Below are positions 46,635 through 57,010 of a DNA stretch of 64,000 bases, piece by piece. Within the stretch, counting starts at the first letter, position 1. Every line of letters begins with the position of its first letter. The DNA comes from Proteles cristata cristata (lineage: Eukaryota; Chordata; Mammalia; Carnivora; Hyaenidae), in assembly GCA_017311185.1 (NCBI GenBank), contig JAESUZ010004520.1, positions 741,391 to 805,390 on the forward strand, given 5' to 3'. The notes beneath the pieces are model-generated. The model saw only the letters and a list, made by a program, of their open reading frames with translations, was not told the origin of the DNA and did not search any database. The position numbers and the translations under genes were made by a program.

Positions 46635-48279
46635 TTTAAAAAATTCCAGCATAATTAACACACAGTGTTCTATTAGTTTCAGGTGTATAATATAATGATT
46701 CCATAATTCTATACATCAGTCAGTGTTCATCAAGAGAAGTGGATTCTTAATCTTCATCACCTATTTCACCCATTCCCCCCACCAACCTCCCCTTGGGCAC
46801 CATCAGTTTTTTCTCTATAGTTAAGAGTCTGTTTTTTGGTTTGCCTCTTTTTTCTTCATTCATTTGTTGTCTTAAATTCCACATATGAGTGAAATAATAT
46901 GTATTTGTCTTTCTTTAACTTATTTCACTTAGCATTGTACCCTCTAGATTCATTTATGTTGTTGCAAATGCCAAGATTTCATTCTTTGTTATGGCTGAAT
47001 AAGACTCTGTTGTATATATTTACACCACTACTTCTTTATCCATTTATCTATTGATGGACGCTTGGGCTGCTTCTATAGTTTGGCTACTGTAAATAATGCT
47101 GCAATAAATATGGGATGTATGTATCTTTTTGAATTAGTGTTTTTGTATTCTTTGGGTAAATACACAGTAGTGGAATTACTGTATCACATGGTAATTCTAT
47201 TTTAACTTTTTAAAGGAATGTCCATACTGTTTTCCACAGTGGCTACAACATTTTAAATTCCTGCCAACAGTGCATGAGGGTTCCTTTTTCTCTGTATCCT
47301 CACCAACACTTGTTTGTTGTGTTGTTGATTTTAGCCATTCTGTAATACCTCACTGTGGTTTTGACTTGTATGTCCCTGATGATATGTGATGTTGAGCATT
47401 TCTTCATGTGTATGTTGCCCATCTGTATAATCTTCTTTGGAGAAATGTCTTTTATATCTTCTGCCAATTTTTTAACTGGATTATTTTTTTTCATTATTGA
47501 GTTTATCAGATCTTTATATATTTTGTCTACTAATCCTTTACTGAATATGTCATTTGAAATATCTTCTCCCAATAGGTAGTTTACATTTCACTTTTGCTGA
47601 TTGTTTCCTTAGCTATGCAGAAGACTTTTACTGTGATGAAGTCTCAGTAGTTTATTTTTGGTTTTGTTTCCCTTGCCTCAGGAGACATACCAAGAAAAAT
47701 GTTGCTATAGCCAATGTCAAATAAATTACTGTCTGTTCTCTCTTCTAGGATTTTTATGGTTTCTATTCTCACATTTAGATCTTAAATCCATTTTGAGTTT
47801 ATAACTGTGTATGTGTGAAAGAGTGGTCCAGTTTCATTCTTTTGAGTGTGGCTGTCCAGTTTTCCCAACACCATTTGTTGAAGAGGCTGTTTGCTTCCCA
47901 TGGCATATTCTTGACTGTTTTGTTGAAGATTGATTGACCATATAATTGTAGATTTATTTCTGTGCTCTCTATTTTGTTCCTTGTGTCTAATTTTGTGTTA
48001 GTACCATACTGTTTTGATTACTAAAGCTTTGTAGTATATCTTGAAATTTTGGACTGTGATATATCCAGTTTTGTTCTTTTTCAAGATATTTGTGGTCTTT
48101 TGAGTTTCTATACCAATTTTATGATTATTTGTTCTAGTTGTGTGAAAAATGCTGTTAGTATTATGATAAAGATTGCATTAAATTTGGACATTGCTTTAGG
48201 TAGTTATAGCAATTTTAATAATATTCTCCCAACCCATGAGCATGGAATATCTTTCCATTTATTTGTGTCATCTTCAATT
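46635..48279 (-). mobile_element. 5'-truncated L1 with ORF2 C-terminal half
   Basis: L1 tail complement from about 46635 ('cataattaacacacagtg'), 3' UTR, then decayed ORF2 C-terminal third. The frame 47300-47572 (-) retains residues resembling 'NNPVKKLAEDI' and 'IHMKKCSTSHIIRDIQ' of the ORF2 tail. Similarity to the full L1 stops after 'tcttcaatt' (48271-48279). Flanking 'aggtttgcatctt' (46622-46634) and 'gggtttatatctt' (48280-48292) are a plausible 13-bp target duplication with three mismatches. Confidence 0.85.
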
Positions 48280-48716
48280 GGGTTTATATCTTAAATAGGT
48301 CATTTTTGGTTTAGAATCCAACATTCTTAAGTTCTTGGATCCCACATTTTCTTAACTGTAAACTAGATTATATGTATGTGTGTGTGTGTGCTCGTGCATG
48401 TGCACATGCATAAACAATTTATATCTCTCTTCTGCTACATGATTATCTTCATCATCATCAGTATTATCCATTTATTTCTCAATCTGTGAAATAAATTACA
48501 CATAAACAGTAATTTTAGTCTGTTTGAAGAGAAAAATATATGTCTAATCCATCATATAATAAGTACTGGTATAAACATTTAATAAATTATTATAAATTTT
48601 ATGACATGCATACTTTCAGACAGACTATAATATCCTCTGAAAAATACTCCTCACTTCTCTTACTCACCTCCTCCATAACATTGTATTGCCCTACATCCTT
48701 GACTTTCTCTTGTCTT
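48280..48716. other. Unique sequence, no gene seen
   Basis: Only a short alternating GT/GC/CA run (about 48370-48410) stands out. Confidence 0.45.
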
Positions 48717-48927
48717 ATTTTAATTATGCCTTTATTTTATTTTGAGAGAGAGAGACAGAGTGTGAGTGAGGTAAGGGAAGAGAGAGAGGGAAACATAGAA
48801 TCTGAAGCAAACTCCAGGCTCTGAGCTGTCAGCACAGAGCCTGATGTGGGAATGAAACCCGTGGACTGTGAGGTCATGACCTGAGCTGAAGTTGGATGCT
48901 TAACCCAATGAGCCACCCGGGCACCCC
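48717..48927 (-). mobile_element. SINEC with perfect 17-bp target duplication
   Basis: 'ttattttgagagagagag', 'gctctgagctgtcagcacag', 'gaggtcatgacctgagctg' and the head complement 'gagccacccgggcacccc'. A perfect 17-bp duplication (tgactttctcttgtctt) lies at 48700-48716 and 48928-48944. Confidence 0.95.
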
Positions 48928-48944
48928 TGACTTTCTCTTGTCTT

Positions 48945-49539
48945 TCCCATCTTCCTGTTCTTTGTCAGGCTGTCTAATTTTTGCTCTAATTGCTACAAAT
49001 AATACTTTTCAAACTCTTCCTTTTCCTTTGATATCTAAAATATTTGCTATTTCCCATTTTCTCTTTCCCAGGTAACCACTTATACACAATAGTTTCACCA
49101 TTTCCTTTTATTTTCAAAATTTATTAACTCATCCTTAGTTAGCTTTTGCTTGTTTGTTGTAATTCTAAGACAACAGTTTCCTTTATGTTGAGACTTTCCC
49201 CTTTTTATAATAAAGGCATTTAAATTAACAGTATGACTTGAGTATATGCTTTTCTTTGTTTTATAAATTTTGACATGAATTCTTTTCTTTTATCGCTTTC
49301 TAGAAATATATGCTAATTTCTCATTTAATTTTTCCTTTGATTGAAATGCTATATATAAGAGGTTGCTTTTAATTTCCAATCAGTAAAGATTTCTATGTCT
49401 TTCTTTATTATGCATTTCTAATTATATTTGGTTATGTTCAGAGAAGAGGGCTATAAATCTATACTTCAGAAATGATTAAAGTCTTCCTTACTATCATTTT
49501 TGTAAATGTCTCTAAAAATGACACATATACTCTTTTTTT
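48945..49539. other. AT-rich sequence, possibly old L1/HAL1-like
   Basis: No clear assignment. 'ttatatttggttatgttcagag' near 49423-49444 faintly resembles the complement of an old L1 ORF2 'gtggtcagagaac' region. No gene seen. Confidence 0.3.
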
Positions 49540-50650
49540 TCAGCTGTATAGATGTGACGGACAAATAATAATTGTACATATTTAGGTTGAAAATGTGAGT
49601 TTTCTAAAGGCATACATTGTGATGATTTAATGCACATATACATTGTGAAATGATTATTATAATCAAGTTAATTAACATATCCAACACCTTACACAGTTAC
49701 CACATTTTTGTGTGTGTGGTAAGAACACTTAAGATTTACTCACTTAGCAACTTCCAGGTACACAATACAGTAATATTAGCTAAAACCACCATATTGTATA
49801 TTAGATTCCCAGAACTTATTCATCCTAAGTGAATGTTTGTACCTGATGAGCAGCATCTCCCCATTTTACTCACACTCTAGCCTCTGGCAACTGTAGTTCT
49901 ACCCCTACTCTGGTAGGGGTTTAAATTTTTTAGACTCCACATACAAGTGAGATCATATAGTATTTACTTGTCTTTCCATGTCTGGACCATTTCACTTGGC
50001 ATGCTGTTTTCTAGCTTCCTCCATGTTGTCACAAATGACAGGATTCCCTTCTTTTTTATGACAGAATAATATTCCACATAGAGGGATATAGAAATAGGTA
50101 TATATGCAGACAGTGTACAGACGCATATATAGATAGGTTACAGAGAATGATATCTAGAGTTAACATACATACCTGCCTCCATATCTGTCTGTATAGATAC
50201 AAATTTATCACAATTTCTTTACCCACACATATGTCAGTGGGCACGTATGTTGTTTCCATATCTTGGTTATTGTGAATAATGCATGAGTGACATGGGGAGT
50301 GCACGTATCTCTTAGAAGTACTGATTTTTATTTCCTTTGGGTATATGCCCAGAAGTGGGATTGCTGGATCATATGATAGTTTTATTTTAAACTTTTTGTG
50401 GGAACTTCTTCAGTTTTCTATAATGGCTGTACTAGTAACAGAAATAATGGGATTGGCCATGCTTATCTTGTTCCTGATCTTAGAGAAGAAACTTAGAGCT
50501 TTCCACAGTTGAGTAGGATGTTTGCTGTGGACTTGTTGGATATGGCCTTTATGATGTTAATTTCTTCTATTCTTTGTTGAGAGTTTTCATGAAGAAAGAG
50601 TGCTTAATTTTGACCAATGCCTTTTCTGCATTGAGATGCTATTACAATAT
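49540..50650 (-). mobile_element. Old L1MA/L1MB-type fragment
   Basis: Its 3' UTR differs from the carnivore-specific copies. The plus strand shows 'gatttaatgcacatatacattgtgaaatgattat' in pieces (49623-49656) and 'aattaacatatccaacacctt' in pieces, typical of L1MA/MB tails. ORF2 C-terminal sequence follows to about 50450 ('gggattgctggatcatatg' near 50357). After an internal gap there is an RT-region piece (50450-50650, 'cttgttcctgatcttagag'). Non-coding. Confidence 0.75.
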
Positions 50651-50754
50651 TTACCATGAACAAAACAATGTAACCACTACCTTCCTCTAGATTTTTTTGT
50701 TGTTAAACCAAGTATTTAATCTCAATCCACTTTAAATTATACTCATTATTATTA

Positions 50755-50880
50755 TGTAAACTTCAAAAGGACGGGGATTTTGTTTGTTTGATCTTCACAG
50801 ATGTACCCCCAGTACCAAGAATATTGCCTAGCATAAAGTTAAGTGCCCAGTAAATATTTGTTGAATAAATGAAAGAATAT
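50755..50880 (+). mobile_element. L2 3' end
   Basis: 'aggacggggattttg', 'acccccagtaccaagaatattgcctagca' in pieces and 'cagtaaatatttgttgaata' with 'aatgaaag' match the L2 3' terminus closely. Confidence 0.75.
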
Positions 50881-51021
50881 TAGGTTAACTGCTATTGGAA
50901 AAGATTTATATCTTTTCATCACATTTATCTTTCAGTGTCATTACATCTAATATTAATATTACTGCCACTGCATTTTTTGTTTGCTTTTTAGTGCTACCTC
51001 TTTGTCTATATTTTCATTTTC

Positions 51022-51247
51022 TTTTTTTATTTATTAAAAATTTTTTTAATGTTTTGTTTATTTCTGAGAGAGAGGCAGCATGAGCAGGGGAGGGTCGGAG
51101 AGAGAGGGAGACACAGAATCTGAAGCAGGCTCCAGGATCTGAGCTATCTGTCAGCACAGATCCCGATGCAGGGCTCGAACTCACAAAATGTGAGATATGA
51201 CCTGAGCCAAAATCGGACCTTCAACCAACTGAGCCACCCAGGCACTT
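51022..51247 (-). mobile_element. SINEC
   Basis: 'gtttatttctgagagagagg', 'catgagcaggggagggtcgg', 'ctgtcagcacagatcccgatg' in part, 'gggctcgaactcac' and the head complement 'gccacccaggcacttc'. A 16-bp target duplication with one mismatch lies at 51006-51021 and 51248-51263. Confidence 0.92.
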
Positions 51248-51654
51248 CTACATTTTCATTTTCAATTTTGCATCTGTTTGTTTTAAGTCTGTTATTTAAA
51301 ACCGAGAAGGGTTTTTTTTTTAAATCATTTTGTTTTATTTCATTTCCTCATAAGTGTACTCTTTTATCCCCAGTTGAGTACAGGAATAAGGAAATCCCCT
51401 TATTTCCCCTGTTCCCCTACCCACCTCCCCTTTATAAACATTAGTTTTTCTCTACTGTTAAGAGTGGTTTCTTGGTTTGTTTCTTTTTACCTATGCTCAT
51501 TTGTTCTGTTTCTTAAATTCCACATATGAGTGAGATCATATAGTATTTGTCTTTTCCTGACTGACTTATTTCACTTAGCATTTATGCTCTCTAGCTCTCT
51601 CCATGTTATTACAAATGGCAAGAATTCATTTTATTATGGTTGAATATTTCATTG

Positions 51655-51700
51655 TATATATATGTGCGCATACACACACACACACACACACACACACCTC
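51655..51700. repeat. TATATA-(GCGC)-(CA)n microsatellite in L1
   Basis: 'gtatatatatgtgcgcat' followed by about 13 CA units, placed just before the L1 landmark 'cctcttctttat'. Confidence 0.9.
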
Positions 51701-51956
51701 TTCTTTATAATGGACACTTGGGCTGCTTCCATAGTTTGGCTGTTATAAATAATGCTGCTATAAACACAGTGCATGTATCCATTTAAATTAATGTTTTTTG
51801 TATTTTAGGGGTACCTACCAAGTAGTGCGATTACTGGATCATAGGGTAGTTTTTTTTTTTTTTTTTTTTTTTAAATTCTGAATAACCTCCACACTGTTTT
51901 TTGTAGTGGTTATACGAACATGAATTCCCACCAACAGTGCATGAAGGCTCCTTTTT

Positions 51957-52184
51957 AAAATTTTTATTTATTTATTTTAATGTTTTATTTACTTCTGAAA
52001 GAGAAAGAGACAGCGTGAGCAAGGGAGGGTTAGAGAGAGAGGGAGACACAGAATCTGAAACAGCCTCCAGACTCTGAGCTGGCTGTCAGTACAGAGCCCA
52101 ATGAAGGGGCTCAAACCCACGAACCATGAGATCATGACCTGAGCCAAAGTCGGTCACTTAACCAACTGAGCCACCCAGGCGTCC
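51957..52184 (-). mobile_element. SINEC nested in the outer L1
   Basis: 'gttttatttacttctgaaag', 'agcaagggagggttagagag', 'gctggctgtcagtacagagc', 'gatcatgacctgagcc' and the head complement 'gccacccaggcgtccc'. A 9-bp target duplication (ctccttttt) lies at 51948-51956 and 52185-52193. Confidence 0.93.
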
Positions 52185-52501
52185 CTCCTTTTTCTCTACA
52201 TCCTCACCAGCACTTGTTTCTTGTGTTGTTGATTTTAGCCATTCTGACAGGTATGAGGCAATGTAGTTTTGACTTGCATTTCCCTGCTGATGAATGATTT
52301 TGAGCATCTCTTCATTTGTCTCCTGGCCATCTGTATGTTTTCTTTGGAGAAATGTCTGTTCATATCTGCTGCCACTTTTAAATTAGAATATTTGTTTCTT
52401 GGGTATTGACTTGTATCAGATCTTTATATATTTTGGATACAGATCCTTAACAGATATGTCATTTGCAAATATCTTCTTCCATTCAGTAGGTTGCCTTTTA
52501 G

Positions 52502-53045
52502 GTTTTTAAAAAAAGTTTTAACTTAAATTCCAGTTAGTTAACATACAATGTAATATTATTTTCAGATTTAAAATATAGTCATTCCATACTTCCATAAAAC
52601 ACTTAGTGCTCCTCACAACAGCACCCTCCTTAATCCTCATCACTTATTTCACCCACTCCCTCACCTATATCTCCTTCATCAGTTCTCTGTAGTTAAGAGT
52701 CTGTTTCTTGGTTTGCTTCTTATTTTTTTCTATATTCATATGTTTCCGCATATAAGTGAAATCGTATGGTATTGTTTTTCTTGATGTATTTTGCTTAACA
52801 TAATATACTCTAGCTCTATCCATGTTGTTGCAAATGGCAATACTTCAGTATTTTTCATGGCTATGTAATCCATGCACACATGAACATTTATGTGTTGTGT
52901 GTATAACATCTTTTTTCCTTCCCAAATTTACAGTTAGGGACAGGATCAGCGTCAGGGTATGTGACCAGTACCACAGGGTTAGGATGAGGATTTTGAATTA
53001 GAGGTTAGGATTAGTGCTAGTGTTAGCATTAGGGTATGTGTTTTT
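52502..53045 (-). mobile_element. Nested L1 3' end with telomere-like 5' junction
   Basis: A perfect 12-bp target duplication (gttgccttttag) lies at 52490-52501 and 53046-53057. Inside it, from the left, come an A-tail complement, an L1 3' UTR ('cagttagttaacatacaatg' at about 52532) and a short ORF2 end up to 'acatcttttttcc' (about 52918). About 125 bases of degenerate hexamer repeats that are not L1 follow. The L1 is 5'-truncated to about 0.4 kb. Confidence 0.85.
52922..53045 (-). repeat. Degenerate telomere-like hexamer tract
   Basis: The plus strand carries repeated ttag cores at six-base spacing. At about 52978-53012 and 53010-53040 successive hexamers read gttagg, atgagg, attttg, aattag and gttagg, attagt, gctagt, gttagc, attagg. 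Upstream are 'agttagggacagg' and 'gtcagggtatgtg'. They resemble decayed TTAGGG units. The tract lies between the L1 body and its target duplication. Confidence 0.6.
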
Positions 53046-54906
53046 GTTGCCTTTTAGTTTTGCGTATTATTTTGTTTGGTGGGCAGAAACATTTTAATAC
53101 AGTCCCAATAGTTTATTTTTGCTTTTGTTTCCCTTGCATCAGGAGACACATCTAGAAAAATGTTGCTATGGCCGATGTCAGAGATTACTGCTTGTGCTGT
53201 CTTTGAAGATCTTTATGATTTCCCATCTCATGTAAGTCTGCAATCCATTTAAATGTGTGTGTGTATGTAAGGTATAAGTAAGCCATCCAGTTTCATTCTT
53301 TTGGATGTGGCTGTCCAGTTTTCTCAATACCATTTGTTGAAGAGGCTGTCTTTTTTCCATTGTTTATTAATTCATCCTTGGTTAAAGATAAATTGACCAT
53401 ATAATTTTGGGTTCAATTTTGGGTCGTCTGTTCTATTCCACTGATCTGTGTGTCTACTTTTATGCCAATAGCACACTATTTTAATTACTACCACTTTGTA
53501 ATATAACTTGAAGTCCAAAATTGTGATGCTACCAGCTATGTTTATGTTTTTAAAAGTTACTTTGGCTATTCTGTGTCTTTTGCAGTTCCATATACATTGT
53601 AGGATTGTTTGTTCTAGGTCTGTTAAAAGGCTGTTGGTATTTTGATAGGGATTTCATTAAATAGTTTGACTGATTTGGGTAATACAGACATTTTAACAGT
53701 ATTTGTTCTTCCAACCCATGGGAATAGAAAGTCTTTTCTTTGCATTGTTTGAATTTTTTTTTCATCAGTATTTTATAGTTTACCGTGTAGTGGTCTTTTA
53801 CCTCTTTTTTTATGTTTATTCTTAAATATTTTATTGTTTTGGTGAAATTGGAAATGGGATTTTTTTTAAATTTCACTTTCTGCTGCTTCATTTTAGTGTA
53901 GAGGAACACAACAGTTTCCTGTACATTGAACTTTATGCCTTGAGACCACTGATTCATTTATTCTAGTATTCTTTTGGTTGAATCTTTAGGGTTCTATATA
54001 TAATATCATATCATCTGCAAATACTGAAAGTTTTACTTCTTCATTATTAATTTGGATGATTTTTATTTCTTTATGTTATCTAATTGCTGTGGCTAGGAAT
54101 TCCAGTAATATGTTGAATAAAAGGGCTGAGCATGGACATCTTGTTTTGTTCTTGACCTTAGGAGAAATCTCTCAGTTTTTCACCATTAAGTATGATGTCG
54201 GAGGTGGGTTTTTAATATATAGTCTTTATTATATTGAGGTATGTTCCCTCTAGACCTACTTTGCGGAGGGTTTTTATCATGAATGGATGTTGTACTTTTA
54301 AATGATCATATGGAATTTATCCTTTCTCTTTTGATGTGATGTGTTACATTGTTTTGCAAATATTAAACTACCTTTTGTCCAGGGAATAAATATTGATTGA
54401 TCATGGTTTTTAATATATTGTTGGATTCTGCTTGCTAATATTTTGTTGAAGATTTCTGCATTTATATTTATGTTAGACAATGGCCTATAGTTCTCTTTTT
54501 TTGTGGTGTCTTTATCTGGTTTGGGTATCAGGGTGATACTGGCCTCAGAATGAATTTGGAAGTTTTCCTTTCTCTTACATGTTTTGGAATAGTTTGAGAA
54601 GAATGTGTATTAACTCCTTAAATGTTTGGTGGAATTCAACTGTGAAATCATCTGGTCCTGGACTTTGTGTTTTGTACTTGCTTGATAACTGATTCAAATC
54701 ATTGCTAGCAATCCATCTATTCAAATTTTGTATTTCTTTTTGATTCAGTTTTGCCAGGTTATATGTTTCTTGAAATTTATCCATTTCTCCTAAGTTATCC
54801 AATTTGTTGGCATACAGGTTTTCATAGCAATCTGTTGCAAATGTCTGTATTTCTGTGGTGTTCATTGTTATTTCTCCTCTTTCATGACTAATTTTGTTTA
54901 TTTGAG

Positions 54907-54951
54907 TTCTCTCTCTCTCTTGTGCTCTCTCTCTCTCTTTCTCTCTCTCTC
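54907..54951. repeat. (CT)n tract
   Basis: Nearly pure CT with two interruptions (tgtg, ttt). It lies directly before the SINE at 54967. Confidence 0.9.
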
Positions 54952-54966
54952 ATAAATGAATCTTGT

Positions 54967-55205
54967 GGGAGGCGTGGGTGGCTCCGTTGATTATCCAGCT
55001 TCAGCTCAGGTCATGATCTTGTGGTGTGTGAGTTTAACCCTCATGTTGGACTCTGTGCTGACAGCTCAGAACCTGGAGCCTGCTTCAGATTCTGTGTCTC
55101 CTTCTCTTTCTGCCCTTCCTCCACTCATGCTCTGTCTCTTTCTGTAAAAAATAAATAAACATTAAAAACAAAAATTAAAATTTAAAAATCTTTAAAGAAA
55201 AATGA
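54967..55205 (+). mobile_element. SINEC nested in the outer L1
   Basis: The head 'gggaggcgtgggtggctccg', then 'gctcaggtcatgatcttgtgg', 'tctgtgctgacagctcagaac', a CT body and a long A-rich tail (55145-55205). A 12-bp target duplication with one mismatch (54955-54966 and 55206-55217) lies within L1 ORF2 sequence. Confidence 0.92.
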
Positions 55206-55247
55206 AATGAAACTTGTTAGAGATTTATTCATTTTGTCGATCTTTTC

Positions 55248-55634
55248 TTTCTTTTTTTTTTTTTTTAATCTTTTATTGTCAAGTTAGCTAACATACAGTG
55301 TGTACCGTGTGCATTTGGCTTCAGGAGTAGATTCCTGTGGTTCATCACTTACATACAACACTCATCTCTCATCCCAACAAGTGCCCTCCTCCATGTCCCG
55401 TTTGTTCTCTGTGTTTAAGAGTCTCTTATGATTTGCCTCCATCTCTATAACTTATTTTTCCTTCCCTTCTCCTATGGTCTTCTGTTCAGTTTCTCAGATT
55501 CCACATATGACTGAAAACATATGATTTCTGTCTTTTATTATTGGCTTATTTCACTTAGCATAATACCCTTCAGTTTTATCCAAGTTGTTGCAAATGGCAA
55601 GATTTCATTCTTTTTCATTGCTGAGTAGTATTCC

Positions 55635-55693
<59 letters not shown>

Positions 55694-55737
55694 CACATCT
55701 TCTTTATCCATTCATCAGCTGATGGACATTTGGGCTC
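55248..55737 (-). mobile_element. Nested 490-bp L1 3' end with perfect TSD
   Basis: A T-run of about 15 (tail complement) is followed by 'gtcaagttagctaacatacag' type L1 tail, 3' UTR and a short ORF2 end with a long GT microsatellite. A perfect 14-bp target duplication (ttgtcgatcttttc) lies at 55234-55247 and 55738-55751. Removing the insert rejoins the outer L1 text exactly. Confidence 0.95.
55637..55691. repeat. (TG)27 microsatellite in L1
   Basis: An uninterrupted TG run of about 55 bases between 'tattccat' and 'taccacatcttctttatcc'. It is the same L1 position that is expanded at 221-262 and 51655-51700. Confidence 0.97.
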
Positions 55738-55920
55738 TTGTCGATCTTTTCAAAGAACAAGCTCTTGGTTTCATTGATATGTTCTTTTATTTTTTAATTT
55801 CTGTATCATTTGTTTCTGCTCCAGTCTTCCTTTTACTAGGTTTAGGTTTTGTTTGCTCTTCTTTTCCTAACTCTTTAAGGTAAGTTTGTTTATTTGAGAT
55901 CTTTCCTGCTTCTTGAATAG

Positions 55921-55981
55921 GCTTATGTTGATATAAACTTCCCTCTGAGTAAGCTTATGTTGATATAAACTTCCCTCTGAG
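55921..55981. repeat. 32-bp tandem duplication
   Basis: The unit beginning gcttatgttgatataaactt (55921-55952) is repeated immediately (55953-55981, incomplete), with no mismatch in the shared part. It lies in outer L1 ORF2 sequence. Perfect identity in an otherwise decayed L1 indicates a recent event. Confidence 0.95.
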
Positions 55982-56303
55982 AATTACATTTGCTTCATCT
56001 CAAGAATTTGACTGTTGTATTTTCACATTAATTTGTTTCATGTGCTTTTTGATTTCTTCTTGGATTTCTTGGTTGACACATTAATTGTTTAATAGCACGT
56101 TATTTAACTTTTACATATTTGTGCTCTTTCTAGATATTTTCTTATGGCTGGTTTCTAGTTTGATAGCAATGTGGTCAGAAAAGATATAGAGTAAGACTTT
56201 GATTTTTAAAAGTCCATTGAAACTTGTTTTGTGGCCTAAACTGTGACATATTCCGGAAAATGTTCTGTATGCACTTGAAAAAAATGTAAAAGTGAGTAGT
56301 TTT

Positions 56304-56994
56304 TTTCCTTCCAAGTTTTTATTTAAATTCCAGTTAGTGAACATACAGTGTAGTATTAATTTCAGGCATAGGATTTAGTGATTCTTCACTTACCTATAAC
56401 ACCCAGTACTCATCACAAGTGCCCTCCTTAATGCACATTATTCATTTAACTCATCCCTTCACCCATACCCACCTTTGCTCCAGCAATCCTCAGTTTGTTC
56501 TCTATAGTTAAGCGATGATTTTTTAGTTTGTCTATTTCCCTTCCCCCCACCATGTTCATCTATTTGTTAAATTCCATATGAGTGAAATCATATGGTATTT
56601 GTCTTTTTCTTACTGAATTAGTTCAGTTAGCGTAATACTCTCTAGTTCCAAAATCTGTGTCATTGATTCTTTTTTATGACTGAATAATATTCCCTGGTGT
56701 ATATGTACCACTTCTTTATGCATTCATCAGTCTATGGGCTTTTTCCATAATTTGACTATTGTGATAGTGCTGTTTTAAACATTGGTGTGTATCTGCCCCC
56801 TTGAGTCAATAGTTTTGTATCTTATGGGTAAATAAATACCTAGTAGTGTAGTTGCTTAGGTAGTTTTATTCTTAAGTTCTTGAGGAATCTTCATATTATT
56901 TTCCAAGGTAGCTGCACCCATTTGCATTCCTACTGACAGTGTAAGAGGGTTCCTCTTTCTTTGCATCCTGGCCAACATCTGTTGTTTCTTATAT
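56304..56994 (-). mobile_element. Nested L1 3' end
   Basis: 'attccagttagtgaacatacag' type L1 tail from about 56325, 3' UTR and ORF2 end as far as 'catcctggccaacatctg' (about 56964). A 16-bp target duplication with two mismatches (56288-56303 and 56995-57010) brackets it. Confidence 0.85.
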
Positions 56995-57010
56995 AAAATT
57001 GAATAGTTTT

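Larger units (their letters stand above)
51311..57010 (-). mobile_element. Outer old L1 carrying five nested insertions
   Basis: An L1 tail starts near 51311. ORF2 sequence continues, once insertions are skipped, at 51311-51956, 52185-52501, 53046-54966, 55206-55247, 55738-56303 and possibly beyond 56995. It spans from the 3' UTR back to the endonuclease end (about 56290). Frames 53550-53957 (ORF2 post-RT region), 54298-54480 (RT start, [17 protein letters not shown]) and 54575-54865 (pre-RT, YENLYANKLDNLGEMDKF) are recognisable but disconnected. It is older than every element inside it. A poly(T) run of about 22 lies at 51850-51872 and a CA microsatellite at 51665-51700. Confidence 0.85.
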
